Of a DNA stretch of 64,000 bases, positions 9,159-21,223 are shown piece after piece. Source of the DNA: Hirudinaria manillensis (lineage: Eukaryota > Annelida > Clitellata > Hirudinida > Hirudinidae). Each line of letters opens with the position of its first letter. The first letter of the stretch is position 1. The position numbers and the translations under genes were made by a program. The notes beneath the pieces are model-generated. The model was given only the letters and a program-made list of their open reading frames with translations. It made no database searches and had not been told where the DNA came from. The stretch covers positions 4,092,035 to 4,156,034 of the forward strand of contig CM067533.1 of the NCBI GenBank assembly GCA_034509925.1, given 5' to 3'.

Positions 9159-10454
9159 TTAATCTTCGGGGGAGACGTCGAACTCTACCCCGCATTTCGC
9201 TGCGAGCCTCACGAGTTTCTTGAAGGTCTGCTGGATCCACGGGGCGTTGCCGAGGCAACCTTCCACGATCGAAAGGCTGTCGGACTTTTTGGAAGTCTGG
9301 TACCTGACTTCGTCGTTCGACTGAAGGAAGGTTTCATATTTAAAATGCTTTCCACCATGATAGGCGAGCATCGGTCCGAGCGCCTGCTCGCTCACCAGGT
9401 AGGCGACCCTTTCGAATGAATTTGACAGCTTGGCCAGAGTCTTCGGGTCGTATTTTGGACCGCTGAGAGTTAGAACCCTGGTGGCCGGCGCGCTCTTGGT
9501 CACCTCGCACTGAGGATTGAATCTTTTATCCATTTTATCTATCTCTTCCACTCTGAAAAAGGGCAGTCGGTCGAGGGAATCGACGACTTTCTCGTCCCAA
9601 CAAACCCTCGATATCACCAACCTCCGGCATTCCGAAAGCAGATAGTCAATCTGCTCCAACGAGCTGGCGAAGTAGCTATGAGTTTGGGCTTTATCCAAGA
9701 ACGAAGAGTCCATATTTTGACTCAACAGACTCTGTATGTATACTTTGAACAAATGAAGTAGTTGGCCGCCCTCCAACTCCTCGTCTATTTTCGGTGGCAG
9801 AGATCCCTTCGTTAGTTTTACAACCTCGGGAGTTTTGCCCCTAGACGTCAAAACGTCGACCTCGACGTGCCTGAAGCTGGTCGCCAAACTATTCATGTCC
9901 TTGTAGGCCGAAAATCTCGAAGAACCTTCGTGCAGCGTCACGTCTCCTCTCTTGATCGGTTCGAATCTTTTTAGCATATTTCCCAAAGAGACGAGATATA
10001 AGGGAAACGGTGCATCGGCGCAGTAAGCGTCCTTTGCCGCAACGAAGTCTCCTACTTCGAGAAGGTGTGGTTCGTTCGAATCGATAGGACGCGGGCGAAT
10101 TGGCTTCGGAGACGAGAAATTTGAGACCGACTTGTCCGACGATTCATTTGCTCTCGATTGATACGGAGAAAGTCTGGGTCTGCCTCGTCCTCTTTTCACG
10201 GGCTTTCCGGCAGTAGCTTCTTTTTCAAATCCGGCCGGACATTGGTTAGGGTTGATCTTTTTAACGGCATTAGAGGTTTCCTCGACGACGGTGCCAGTGC
10301 TTCTGTCGTACAGGAAACTATCTGCAACGCTGCCGTCAGCATTTCGTACGACTATGCGGTCGTATTTTTCGGAGCCAGCACGCTTGTCCACAGTGCACGA
10401 CTCAACCGGAACGCCATCCATTTGCAGAAGGAGAACGAAATCGTCTTGGCTCAT
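9159..10454 (-). CDS. Array unit 6: AT-hook protein, 431 aa
   Basis: Protein identical to unit 1. Step 1,724 bp. C-type spacer, first of a run of three C-type units (6-8). Confidence 0.85.
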   Translation of the reverse strand: MSQDDFVLLLQMDGVPVESCTVDKRAGSEKYDRIVVRNADGSVADSFLYDRSTGTVVEETSNAVKKINPNQCPAGFEKEATAGKPVKRGRGRPRLSPYQSRANESSDKSVSNFSSPKPIRPRPIDSNEPHLLEVGDFVAAKDAYCADAPFPLYLVSLGNMLKRFEPIKRGDVTLHEGSSRFSAYKDMNSLATSFRHVEVDVLTSRGKTPEVVKLTKGSLPPKIDEELEGGQLLHLFKVYIQSLLSQNMDSSFLDKAQTHSYFASSLEQIDYLLSECRRLVISRVCWDEKVVDSLDRLPFFRVEEIDKMDKRFNPQCEVTKSAPATRVLTLSGPKYDPKTLAKLSNSFERVAYLVSEQALGPMLAYHGGKHFKYETFLQSNDEVRYQTSKKSDSLSIVEGCLGNAPWIQQTFKKLVRLAAKCGVEFDVSPED

Positions 10455-10879
10455 TTTCAAAGATCGATCAAAAATATTAACGCAAACGCTCTCCGAATAT
10501 TACACCCGTCAGCTGCGCCGTCCGAACCAATAATGACGACTCTATCGAAATTCCCACTTTTATAGACTTAGAACAATAGAGGGGCGGAGCTTGCGAGCGC
10601 GCGCCGCGCACGTGATGACGCGTATATAAATATACATTTATTTATTGTAATTTTCGTTATTAATTATTTCGTAATAAATATCGAATTGCCGTATTGTAAT
10701 AAACAAATAAATATTTATTAATAAATTAATTATTTTATTTTTATATTTTATTAATTAATTTATTATTTATTTAATTTATATACCGAGGCTCATAGTAAAA
10801 AAAAAGAGTTTTTTTTTTTAGATTATTTATATTTGTATATGAAATCTAATAGAAAAAAATAAATAAAAAACATTCTCCT

Positions 10880-12175
10880 TTAATCTTCGGGGGAGACGTC
10901 GAACTCTACCCCGCATTTCGCTGCGAGCCTCACGAGTTTCTTGAAGGTCTGCTGGATCCACGGGGCGTTGCCGAGGCAACCTTCCACGATCGAAAGGCTG
11001 TCGGACTTTTTGGAAGTCTGGTACCTGACTTCGTCGTTCGACTGAAGGAAGGTTTCATATTTAAAATGCTTTCCACCATGATAGGCGAGCATCGGTCCGA
11101 GCGCCTGCTCGCTCACCAGGTAGGCGACCCTTTCGAATGAATTTGACAGCTTGGCCAGAGTCTTCGGGTCGTATTTTGGACCGCTGAGAGTTAGAACCCT
11201 GGTGGCCGGCGCGCTCTTGGTCACCTCGCACTGAGGATTGAATCTTTTATCCATTTTATCTATCTCTTCCACTCTGAAAAAGGGCAGTCGGTCGAGGGAA
11301 TCGACGACTTTCTCGTCCCAACAAACCCTCGATATCACCAACCTCCGGCATTCCGAAAGCAGATAGTCAATCTGCTCCAACGAGCTGGCGAAGTAGCTAT
11401 GAGTTTGGGCTTTATCCAAGAACGAAGAGTCCATATTTTGACTCAACAGACTCTGTATGTATACTTTGAACAAATGAAGTAGTTGGCCGCCCTCCAACTC
11501 CTCGTCTATTTTCGGTGGCAGAGATCCCTTCGTTAGTTTTACAACCTCGGGAGTTTTGCCCCTAGACGTCAAAACGTCGACCTCGACGTGCCTGAAGCTG
11601 GTCGCCAAACTATTCATGTCCTTGTAGGCCGAAAATCTCGAAGAACCTTCGTGCAGCGTCACGTCTCCTCTCTTGATCGGTTCGAATCTTTTTAGCATAT
11701 TTCCCAAAGAGACGAGATATAAGGGAAACGGTGCATCGGCGCAGTAAGCGTCCTTTGCCGCAACGAAGTCTCCTACTTCGAGAAGGTGTGGTTCGTTCGA
11801 ATCGATAGGACGCGGGCGAATTGGCTTCGGAGACGAGAAATTTGAGACCGACTTGTCCGACGATTCATTTGCTCTCGATTGATACGGAGAAAGTCTGGGT
11901 CTGCCTCGTCCTCTTTTCACGGGCTTTCCGGCAGTAGCTTCTTTTTCAAATCCGGCCGGACATTGGTTAGGGTTGATCTTTTTAACGGCATTAGAGGTTT
12001 CCTCGACGACGGTGCCAGTGCTTCTGTCGTACAGGAAACTATCTGCAACGCTGCCGTCAGCATTTCGTACGACTATGCGGTCGTATTTTTCGGAGCCAGC
12101 ACGCTTGTCCACAGTGCACGACTCAACCGGAACGCCATCCATTTGCAGAAGGAGAACGAAATCGTCTTGGCTCAT
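10880..12175 (-). CDS. Array unit 7: AT-hook protein, 431 aa
   Basis: Protein identical to unit 1. Step 1,721 bp: the spacer has GAG in place of GAGAG at about 10806 and a shorter A-run. C type. Confidence 0.85.
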   Translation of the reverse strand: MSQDDFVLLLQMDGVPVESCTVDKRAGSEKYDRIVVRNADGSVADSFLYDRSTGTVVEETSNAVKKINPNQCPAGFEKEATAGKPVKRGRGRPRLSPYQSRANESSDKSVSNFSSPKPIRPRPIDSNEPHLLEVGDFVAAKDAYCADAPFPLYLVSLGNMLKRFEPIKRGDVTLHEGSSRFSAYKDMNSLATSFRHVEVDVLTSRGKTPEVVKLTKGSLPPKIDEELEGGQLLHLFKVYIQSLLSQNMDSSFLDKAQTHSYFASSLEQIDYLLSECRRLVISRVCWDEKVVDSLDRLPFFRVEEIDKMDKRFNPQCEVTKSAPATRVLTLSGPKYDPKTLAKLSNSFERVAYLVSEQALGPMLAYHGGKHFKYETFLQSNDEVRYQTSKKSDSLSIVEGCLGNAPWIQQTFKKLVRLAAKCGVEFDVSPED

Positions 12176-12603
12176 TTTCAAAGATCGATCAAAAATATTA
12201 ACGCAAACGCTCTCCGAATATTACACCCGTCAGCTGCGCCGTCCGAACCAATAATGACGACTCTATCGAAATTCCCACTTTTATAGACTTAGAACAATAG
12301 AGGGGCGGAGCTTGCGAGCGCGCGCCGCGCACGTGATGACGCGTATATAAATATACATTTATTTATTGTAATTTTCGTTATTAATTATTTCGTAATAAAT
12401 ATCGAATTGCCGTATTGTAATAAACAAATAAATATTTATTAATAAATTAATTATTTTATTTTTATATTTTATTAATTAATTTATTATTTATTTAATTTAT
12501 ATACCGAGGCTCATAGTAAAAAAAAAGAGAGTTTTTTTTTTTAGATTATTTATATTTGTATATGAAATCTAATAGAAAAAAATAAATAAAAAAACATTCT
12601 CCT

Positions 12604-13899
12604 TTAATCTTCGGGGGAGACGTCGAACTCTACCCCGCATTTCGCTGCGAGCCTCACGAGTTTCTTGAAGGTCTGCTGGATCCACGGGGCGTTGCCGAGG
12701 CAACCTTCCACGATCGAAAGGCTGTCGGACTTTTTGGAAGTCTGGTACCTGACTTCGTCGTTCGACTGAAGGAAGGTTTCATATTTAAAATGCTTTCCAC
12801 CATGATAGGCGAGCATCGGTCCGAGCGCCTGCTCGCTCACCAGGTAGGCGACCCTTTCGAATGAATTTGACAGCTTGGCCAGAGTCTTCGGGTCGTATTT
12901 TGGACCGCTGAGAGTTAGAACCCTGGTGGCCGGCGCGCTCTTGGTCACCTCGCACTGAGGATTGAATCTTTTATCCATTTTATCTATCTCTTCCACTCTG
13001 AAAAAGGGCAGTCGGTCGAGGGAATCGACGACTTTCTCGTCCCAACAAACCCTCGATATCACCAACCTCCGGCATTCCGAAAGCAGATAGTCAATCTGCT
13101 CCAACGAGCTGGCGAAGTAGCTATGAGTTTGGGCTTTATCCAAGAACGAAGAGTCCATATTTTGACTCAACAGACTCTGTATGTATACTTTGAACAAATG
13201 AAGTAGTTGGCCGCCCTCCAACTCCTCGTCTATTTTCGGTGGCAGAGATCCCTTCGTTAGTTTTACAACCTCGGGAGTTTTGCCCCTAGACGTCAAAACG
13301 TCGACCTCGACGTGCCTGAAGCTGGTCGCCAAACTATTCATGTCCTTGTAGGCCGAAAATCTCGAAGAACCTTCGTGCAGCGTCACGTCTCCTCTCTTGA
13401 TCGGTTCGAATCTTTTTAGCATATTTCCCAAAGAGACGAGATATAAGGGAAACGGTGCATCGGCGCAGTAAGCGTCCTTTGCCGCAACGAAGTCTCCTAC
13501 TTCGAGAAGGTGTGGTTCGTTCGAATCGATAGGACGCGGGCGAATTGGCTTCGGAGACGAGAAATTTGAGACCGACTTGTCCGACGATTCATTTGCTCTC
13601 GATTGATACGGAGAAAGTCTGGGTCTGCCTCGTCCTCTTTTCACGGGCTTTCCGGCAGTAGCTTCTTTTTCAAATCCGGCCGGACATTGGTTAGGGTTGA
13701 TCTTTTTAACGGCATTAGAGGTTTCCTCGACGACGGTGCCAGTGCTTCTGTCGTACAGGAAACTATCTGCAACGCTGCCGTCAGCATTTCGTACGACTAT
13801 GCGGTCGTATTTTTCGGAGCCAGCACGCTTGTCCACAGTGCACGACTCAACCGGAACGCCATCCATTTGCAGAAGGAGAACGAAATCGTCTTGGCTCAT
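12604..13899 (-). CDS. Array unit 8: AT-hook protein, 431 aa
   Basis: Protein identical to unit 1. Step 1,724 bp. C-type spacer. Confidence 0.85.
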   Translation of the reverse strand: MSQDDFVLLLQMDGVPVESCTVDKRAGSEKYDRIVVRNADGSVADSFLYDRSTGTVVEETSNAVKKINPNQCPAGFEKEATAGKPVKRGRGRPRLSPYQSRANESSDKSVSNFSSPKPIRPRPIDSNEPHLLEVGDFVAAKDAYCADAPFPLYLVSLGNMLKRFEPIKRGDVTLHEGSSRFSAYKDMNSLATSFRHVEVDVLTSRGKTPEVVKLTKGSLPPKIDEELEGGQLLHLFKVYIQSLLSQNMDSSFLDKAQTHSYFASSLEQIDYLLSECRRLVISRVCWDEKVVDSLDRLPFFRVEEIDKMDKRFNPQCEVTKSAPATRVLTLSGPKYDPKTLAKLSNSFERVAYLVSEQALGPMLAYHGGKHFKYETFLQSNDEVRYQTSKKSDSLSIVEGCLGNAPWIQQTFKKLVRLAAKCGVEFDVSPED

Positions 13900-14327
13900 T
13901 TTCAAAGATCGATCAAAAATATTAACGCAAACGCTCTCCGAATATTACACCCGTCAGCTGCGCCGTCCGAACCAATAATGACGACTCTATCGAAATTCCC
14001 ACTTTTATAGACTTAGAACAATAGAGGGGCGGAGCTTGCGAGCGCGCGCCGCGCACGTGATGACGCGTATATAAATATACATTTATTTATTGTAATTTTC
14101 GTTATTAATTATTTCGTAATAAATATCGAATTGCCGTATTGTAATAAACAAATAAATATTTATTAATAAATTAATTATTTTATTTTTATATTTTATTAAT
14201 TAATTTATTATTTATTTAATTTATATACCGAGGCTCATAGTAAAAAAAAAGAGAGTTTTTTTTTTTAGATTATTTATATTTGTATATGAAATCTAATAGA
14301 AAAAAATAAATAAAAAAAAATTCTCCT

Positions 14328-15623
14328 TTAATCTTCGGGGGAGACGTCGAACTCTACCCCGCATTTCGCTGCGAGCCTCACGAGTTTCTTGAAGGTCTGC
14401 TGGATCCACGGGGCGTTGCCGAGGCAACCTTCCACGATCGAAAGGCTGTCGGACTTTTTGGAAGTCTGGTACCTGACTTCGTCGTTCGACTGAAGGAAGG
14501 TTTCATATTTAAAATGCTTTCCACCATGATAGGCGAGCATCGGTCCGAGCGCCTGCTCGCTCACCAGGTAGGCGACCCTTTCGAATGAATTTGACAGCTT
14601 GGCCAGAGTCTTCGGGTCGTATTTTGGACCGCTGAGAGTTAGAACCCTGGTGGCCGGCGCGCTCTTGGTCACCTCGCACTGAGGATTGAATCTTTTATCC
14701 ATTTTATCTATCTCTTCCACTCTGAAAAAGGGCAGTCGGTCGAGGGAATCGACGACTTTCTCGTCCCAACAAACCCTCGATATCACCAACCTCCGGCATT
14801 CCGAAAGCAGATAGTCAATCTGCTCCAACGAGCTGGCGAAGTAGCTATGAGTTTGGGCTTTATCCAAGAACGAAGAGTCCATATTTTGACTCAACAGACT
14901 CTGTATGTATACTTTGAACAAATGAAGTAGTTGGCCGCCCTCCAACTCCTCGTCTATTTTCGGTGGCAGAGATCCCTTCGTTAGTTTTACAACCTCGGGA
15001 GTTTTGCCCCTAGACGTCAAAACGTCGACCTCGACGTGCCTGAAGCTGGTCGCCAAACTATTCATGTCCTTGTAGGCCGAAAATCTCGAAGAACCTTCGT
15101 GCAGCGTCACGTCTCCTCTCTTGATCGGTTCGAATCTTTTTAGCATATTTCCCAAAGAGACGAGATATAAGGGAAACGGTGCATCGGCGCAGTAAGCGTC
15201 CTTTGCCGCAACGAAGTCTCCTACTTCGAGAAGGTGTGGTTCGTTCGAATCGATAGGACGCGGGCGAATTGGCTTCGGAGACGAGAAATTTGAGACCGAC
15301 TTGTCCGACGATTCATTTGCTCTCGATTGATACGGAGAAAGTCTGGGTCTGCCTCGTCCTCTTTTCACGGGCTTTCCGGCAGTAGCTTCTTTTTCAAATC
15401 CGGCCGGACATTGGTTAGGGTTGATCTTTTTAACGGCATTAGAGGTTTCCTCGACGACGGTGCCAGTGCTTCTGTCGTACAGGAAACTATCTGCAACGCT
15501 GCCGTCAGCATTTCGTACGACTATGCGGTCGTATTTTTCGGAGCCAGCACGCTTGTCCACAGTGCACGACTCAACCGGAACGCCATCCATTTGCAGAAGG
15601 AGAACGAAATCGTCTTGGCTCAT
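14328..15623 (-). CDS. Array unit 9: AT-hook protein, 431 aa
   Basis: Protein identical to unit 1. Step 1,724 bp. A-type spacer, first of a run of six A-type units (9-14). Confidence 0.85.
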   Translation of the reverse strand: MSQDDFVLLLQMDGVPVESCTVDKRAGSEKYDRIVVRNADGSVADSFLYDRSTGTVVEETSNAVKKINPNQCPAGFEKEATAGKPVKRGRGRPRLSPYQSRANESSDKSVSNFSSPKPIRPRPIDSNEPHLLEVGDFVAAKDAYCADAPFPLYLVSLGNMLKRFEPIKRGDVTLHEGSSRFSAYKDMNSLATSFRHVEVDVLTSRGKTPEVVKLTKGSLPPKIDEELEGGQLLHLFKVYIQSLLSQNMDSSFLDKAQTHSYFASSLEQIDYLLSECRRLVISRVCWDEKVVDSLDRLPFFRVEEIDKMDKRFNPQCEVTKSAPATRVLTLSGPKYDPKTLAKLSNSFERVAYLVSEQALGPMLAYHGGKHFKYETFLQSNDEVRYQTSKKSDSLSIVEGCLGNAPWIQQTFKKLVRLAAKCGVEFDVSPED

Positions 15624-16051
15624 TTTCAAAGATCGATCAAAAATATTAACGCAAACGCTCTCCGAATATTACACCCGTCAGCTGCGCCGTCCGAACCAAT
15701 AATGACGACTCTATCGAAATTCCCACTTTTATAGACTTAGAACAATAGAGGGGCGGAGCTTGCGAGCGCGCGCCGCGCACGTGATGACGCGTATATAAAT
15801 ATACATTTATTTATTGTAATTTTCGTTATTAATTATTTCGTAATAAATATCGAATTGCCGTATTGTAATAAACAAATAAATATTTATTAATAAATTAATT
15901 ATTTTATTTTTATATTTTATTAATTAATTTATTATTTATTTAATTTATATACCGAGGCTCATAGTAAAAAAAAAGAGAGTTTTTTTTTTTAGATTATTTA
16001 TATTTGTATATGAAATCTAATAGAAAAAAATAAATAAAAAAAAATTCTCCT

Positions 16052-17347
16052 TTAATCTTCGGGGGAGACGTCGAACTCTACCCCGCATTTCGCTGCGAGC
16101 CTCACGAGTTTCTTGAAGGTCTGCTGGATCCACGGGGCGTTGCCGAGGCAACCTTCCACGATCGAAAGGCTGTCGGACTTTTTGGAAGTCTGGTACCTGA
16201 CTTCGTCGTTCGACTGAAGGAAGGTTTCATATTTAAAATGCTTTCCACCATGATAGGCGAGCATCGGTCCGAGCGCCTGCTCGCTCACCAGGTAGGCGAC
16301 CCTTTCGAATGAATTTGACAGCTTGGCCAGAGTCTTCGGGTCGTATTTTGGACCGCTGAGAGTTAGAACCCTGGTGGCCGGCGCGCTCTTGGTCACCTCG
16401 CACTGAGGATTGAATCTTTTATCCATTTTATCTATCTCTTCCACTCTGAAAAAGGGCAGTCGGTCGAGGGAATCGACGACTTTCTCGTCCCAACAAACCC
16501 TCGATATCACCAACCTCCGGCATTCCGAAAGCAGATAGTCAATCTGCTCCAACGAGCTGGCGAAGTAGCTATGAGTTTGGGCTTTATCCAAGAACGAAGA
16601 GTCCATATTTTGACTCAACAGACTCTGTATGTATACTTTGAACAAATGAAGTAGTTGGCCGCCCTCCAACTCCTCGTCTATTTTCGGTGGCAGAGATCCC
16701 TTCGTTAGTTTTACAACCTCGGGAGTTTTGCCCCTAGACGTCAAAACGTCGACCTCGACGTGCCTGAAGCTGGTCGCCAAACTATTCATGTCCTTGTAGG
16801 CCGAAAATCTCGAAGAACCTTCGTGCAGCGTCACGTCTCCTCTCTTGATCGGTTCGAATCTTTTTAGCATATTTCCCAAAGAGACGAGATATAAGGGAAA
16901 CGGTGCATCGGCGCAGTAAGCGTCCTTTGCCGCAACGAAGTCTCCTACTTCGAGAAGGTGTGGTTCGTTCGAATCGATAGGACGCGGGCGAATTGGCTTC
17001 GGAGACGAGAAATTTGAGACCGACTTGTCCGACGATTCATTTGCTCTCGATTGATACGGAGAAAGTCTGGGTCTGCCTCGTCCTCTTTTCACGGGCTTTC
17101 CGGCAGTAGCTTCTTTTTCAAATCCGGCCGGACATTGGTTAGGGTTGATCTTTTTAACGGCATTAGAGGTTTCCTCGACGACGGTGCCAGTGCTTCTGTC
17201 GTACAGGAAACTATCTGCAACGCTGCCGTCAGCATTTCGTACGACTATGCGGTCGTATTTTTCGGAGCCAGCACGCTTGTCCACAGTGCACGACTCAACC
17301 GGAACGCCATCCATTTGCAGAAGGAGAACGAAATCGTCTTGGCTCAT
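16052..17347 (-). CDS. Array unit 10: AT-hook protein, 431 aa
   Basis: Protein identical to unit 1. Step 1,724 bp. A-type spacer. Confidence 0.85.
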   Translation of the reverse strand: MSQDDFVLLLQMDGVPVESCTVDKRAGSEKYDRIVVRNADGSVADSFLYDRSTGTVVEETSNAVKKINPNQCPAGFEKEATAGKPVKRGRGRPRLSPYQSRANESSDKSVSNFSSPKPIRPRPIDSNEPHLLEVGDFVAAKDAYCADAPFPLYLVSLGNMLKRFEPIKRGDVTLHEGSSRFSAYKDMNSLATSFRHVEVDVLTSRGKTPEVVKLTKGSLPPKIDEELEGGQLLHLFKVYIQSLLSQNMDSSFLDKAQTHSYFASSLEQIDYLLSECRRLVISRVCWDEKVVDSLDRLPFFRVEEIDKMDKRFNPQCEVTKSAPATRVLTLSGPKYDPKTLAKLSNSFERVAYLVSEQALGPMLAYHGGKHFKYETFLQSNDEVRYQTSKKSDSLSIVEGCLGNAPWIQQTFKKLVRLAAKCGVEFDVSPED

Positions 17348-17775
17348 TTTCAAAGATCGATCAAAAATATTAACGCAAACGCTCTCCGAATATTACACCC
17401 GTCAGCTGCGCCGTCCGAACCAATAATGACGACTCTATCGAAATTCCCACTTTTATAGACTTAGAACAATAGAGGGGCGGAGCTTGCGAGCGCGCGCCGC
17501 GCACGTGATGACGCGTATATAAATATACATTTATTTATTGTAATTTTCGTTATTAATTATTTCGTAATAAATATCGAATTGCCGTATTGTAATAAACAAA
17601 TAAATATTTATTAATAAATTAATTATTTTATTTTTATATTTTATTAATTAATTTATTATTTATTTAATTTATATACCGAGGCTCATAGTAAAAAAAAAGA
17701 GAGTTTTTTTTTTTAGATTATTTATATTTGTATATGAAATCTAATAGAAAAAAATAAATAAAAAAAAATTCTCCT

Positions 17776-19071
17776 TTAATCTTCGGGGGAGACGTCGAAC
17801 TCTACCCCGCATTTCGCTGCGAGCCTCACGAGTTTCTTGAAGGTCTGCTGGATCCACGGGGCGTTGCCGAGGCAACCTTCCACGATCGAAAGGCTGTCGG
17901 ACTTTTTGGAAGTCTGGTACCTGACTTCGTCGTTCGACTGAAGGAAGGTTTCATATTTAAAATGCTTTCCACCATGATAGGCGAGCATCGGTCCGAGCGC
18001 CTGCTCGCTCACCAGGTAGGCGACCCTTTCGAATGAATTTGACAGCTTGGCCAGAGTCTTCGGGTCGTATTTTGGACCGCTGAGAGTTAGAACCCTGGTG
18101 GCCGGCGCGCTCTTGGTCACCTCGCACTGAGGATTGAATCTTTTATCCATTTTATCTATCTCTTCCACTCTGAAAAAGGGCAGTCGGTCGAGGGAATCGA
18201 CGACTTTCTCGTCCCAACAAACCCTCGATATCACCAACCTCCGGCATTCCGAAAGCAGATAGTCAATCTGCTCCAACGAGCTGGCGAAGTAGCTATGAGT
18301 TTGGGCTTTATCCAAGAACGAAGAGTCCATATTTTGACTCAACAGACTCTGTATGTATACTTTGAACAAATGAAGTAGTTGGCCGCCCTCCAACTCCTCG
18401 TCTATTTTCGGTGGCAGAGATCCCTTCGTTAGTTTTACAACCTCGGGAGTTTTGCCCCTAGACGTCAAAACGTCGACCTCGACGTGCCTGAAGCTGGTCG
18501 CCAAACTATTCATGTCCTTGTAGGCCGAAAATCTCGAAGAACCTTCGTGCAGCGTCACGTCTCCTCTCTTGATCGGTTCGAATCTTTTTAGCATATTTCC
18601 CAAAGAGACGAGATATAAGGGAAACGGTGCATCGGCGCAGTAAGCGTCCTTTGCCGCAACGAAGTCTCCTACTTCGAGAAGGTGTGGTTCGTTCGAATCG
18701 ATAGGACGCGGGCGAATTGGCTTCGGAGACGAGAAATTTGAGACCGACTTGTCCGACGATTCATTTGCTCTCGATTGATACGGAGAAAGTCTGGGTCTGC
18801 CTCGTCCTCTTTTCACGGGCTTTCCGGCAGTAGCTTCTTTTTCAAATCCGGCCGGACATTGGTTAGGGTTGATCTTTTTAACGGCATTAGAGGTTTCCTC
18901 GACGACGGTGCCAGTGCTTCTGTCGTACAGGAAACTATCTGCAACGCTGCCGTCAGCATTTCGTACGACTATGCGGTCGTATTTTTCGGAGCCAGCACGC
19001 TTGTCCACAGTGCACGACTCAACCGGAACGCCATCCATTTGCAGAAGGAGAACGAAATCGTCTTGGCTCAT
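17776..19071 (-). CDS. Array unit 11: AT-hook protein, 431 aa
   Basis: Protein identical to unit 1. Step 1,724 bp. A-type spacer. Confidence 0.85.
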   Translation of the reverse strand: MSQDDFVLLLQMDGVPVESCTVDKRAGSEKYDRIVVRNADGSVADSFLYDRSTGTVVEETSNAVKKINPNQCPAGFEKEATAGKPVKRGRGRPRLSPYQSRANESSDKSVSNFSSPKPIRPRPIDSNEPHLLEVGDFVAAKDAYCADAPFPLYLVSLGNMLKRFEPIKRGDVTLHEGSSRFSAYKDMNSLATSFRHVEVDVLTSRGKTPEVVKLTKGSLPPKIDEELEGGQLLHLFKVYIQSLLSQNMDSSFLDKAQTHSYFASSLEQIDYLLSECRRLVISRVCWDEKVVDSLDRLPFFRVEEIDKMDKRFNPQCEVTKSAPATRVLTLSGPKYDPKTLAKLSNSFERVAYLVSEQALGPMLAYHGGKHFKYETFLQSNDEVRYQTSKKSDSLSIVEGCLGNAPWIQQTFKKLVRLAAKCGVEFDVSPED

Positions 19072-19498
19072 TTTCAAAGATCGATCAAAAATATTAACGC
19101 AAACGCTCTCCGAATATTACACCCGTCAGCTGCGCCGTCCGAACCAATAATGACGACTCTATCGAAATTCCCACTTTTATAGACTTAGAACAATAGAGGG
19201 GCGGAGCTTGCGAGCGCGCGCCGCGCACGTGATGACGCGTATATAAATATACATTTATTTATTGTAATTTTCGTTATTAATTATTTCGTAATAAATATCG
19301 AATTGCCGTATTGTAATAAACAAATAAATATTTATTAATAAATTAATTATTTTATTTTTATATTTTATTAATTAATTTATTATTTATTTAATTTATATAC
19401 CGAGGCTCATAGTAAAAAAAAAGAGAGTTTTTTTTTTAGATTATTTATATTTGTATATGAAATCTAATAGAAAAAAATAAATAAAAAAAAATTCTCCT

Positions 19499-20794
19499 TT
19501 AATCTTCGGGGGAGACGTCGAACTCTACCCCGCATTTCGCTGCGAGCCTCACGAGTTTCTTGAAGGTCTGCTGGATCCACGGGGCGTTGCCGAGGCAACC
19601 TTCCACGATCGAAAGGCTGTCGGACTTTTTGGAAGTCTGGTACCTGACTTCGTCGTTCGACTGAAGGAAGGTTTCATATTTAAAATGCTTTCCACCATGA
19701 TAGGCGAGCATCGGTCCGAGCGCCTGCTCGCTCACCAGGTAGGCGACCCTTTCGAATGAATTTGACAGCTTGGCCAGAGTCTTCGGGTCGTATTTTGGAC
19801 CGCTGAGAGTTAGAACCCTGGTGGCCGGCGCGCTCTTGGTCACCTCGCACTGAGGATTGAATCTTTTATCCATTTTATCTATCTCTTCCACTCTGAAAAA
19901 GGGCAGTCGGTCGAGGGAATCGACGACTTTCTCGTCCCAACAAACCCTCGATATCACCAACCTCCGGCATTCCGAAAGCAGATAGTCAATCTGCTCCAAC
20001 GAGCTGGCGAAGTAGCTATGAGTTTGGGCTTTATCCAAGAACGAAGAGTCCATATTTTGACTCAACAGACTCTGTATGTATACTTTGAACAAATGAAGTA
20101 GTTGGCCGCCCTCCAACTCCTCGTCTATTTTCGGTGGCAGAGATCCCTTCGTTAGTTTTACAACCTCGGGAGTTTTGCCCCTAGACGTCAAAACGTCGAC
20201 CTCGACGTGCCTGAAGCTGGTCGCCAAACTATTCATGTCCTTGTAGGCCGAAAATCTCGAAGAACCTTCGTGCAGCGTCACGTCTCCTCTCTTGATCGGT
20301 TCGAATCTTTTTAGCATATTTCCCAAAGAGACGAGATATAAGGGAAACGGTGCATCGGCGCAGTAAGCGTCCTTTGCCGCAACGAAGTCTCCTACTTCGA
20401 GAAGGTGTGGTTCGTTCGAATCGATAGGACGCGGGCGAATTGGCTTCGGAGACGAGAAATTTGAGACCGACTTGTCCGACGATTCATTTGCTCTCGATTG
20501 ATACGGAGAAAGTCTGGGTCTGCCTCGTCCTCTTTTCACGGGCTTTCCGGCAGTAGCTTCTTTTTCAAATCCGGCCGGACATTGGTTAGGGTTGATCTTT
20601 TTAACGGCATTAGAGGTTTCCTCGACGACGGTGCCAGTGCTTCTGTCGTACAGGAAACTATCTGCAACGCTGCCGTCAGCATTTCGTACGACTATGCGGT
20701 CGTATTTTTCGGAGCCAGCACGCTTGTCCACAGTGCACGACTCAACCGGAACGCCATCCATTTGCAGAAGGAGAACGAAATCGTCTTGGCTCAT
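19499..20794 (-). CDS. Array unit 12: AT-hook protein, 431 aa
   Basis: Protein identical to unit 1. Step 1,723 bp: the T-run after GAGAG (about 19428-19437) is one base shorter. A type. Confidence 0.85.
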   Translation of the reverse strand: MSQDDFVLLLQMDGVPVESCTVDKRAGSEKYDRIVVRNADGSVADSFLYDRSTGTVVEETSNAVKKINPNQCPAGFEKEATAGKPVKRGRGRPRLSPYQSRANESSDKSVSNFSSPKPIRPRPIDSNEPHLLEVGDFVAAKDAYCADAPFPLYLVSLGNMLKRFEPIKRGDVTLHEGSSRFSAYKDMNSLATSFRHVEVDVLTSRGKTPEVVKLTKGSLPPKIDEELEGGQLLHLFKVYIQSLLSQNMDSSFLDKAQTHSYFASSLEQIDYLLSECRRLVISRVCWDEKVVDSLDRLPFFRVEEIDKMDKRFNPQCEVTKSAPATRVLTLSGPKYDPKTLAKLSNSFERVAYLVSEQALGPMLAYHGGKHFKYETFLQSNDEVRYQTSKKSDSLSIVEGCLGNAPWIQQTFKKLVRLAAKCGVEFDVSPED

Positions 20795-21223
20795 TTTCAA
20801 AGATCGATCAAAAATATTAACGCAAACGCTCTCCGAATATTACACCCGTCAGCTGCGCCGTCCGAACCAATAATGACGACTCTATCGAAATTCCCACTTT
20901 TATAGACTTAGAACAATAGAGGGGCGGAGCTTGCGAGCGCGCGCCGCGCACGTGATGACGCGTATATAAATATACATTTATTTATTGTAATTTTCGTTAT
21001 TAATTATTTCGTAATAAATATCGAATTGCCGTATTGTAATAAACAAATAAATATTTATTAATAAATTAATTATTTTATTTTTATATTTTATTAATTAATT
21101 TATTATTTATTTAATTTATATACCGAGGCTCATAGTAAAAAAAAAGAGAGTTTTTTTTTTTAGATTATTTATATTTGTATATGAAATCTAATAGAAAAAA
21201 ATAAATAAAAAAAAAATTCTCCT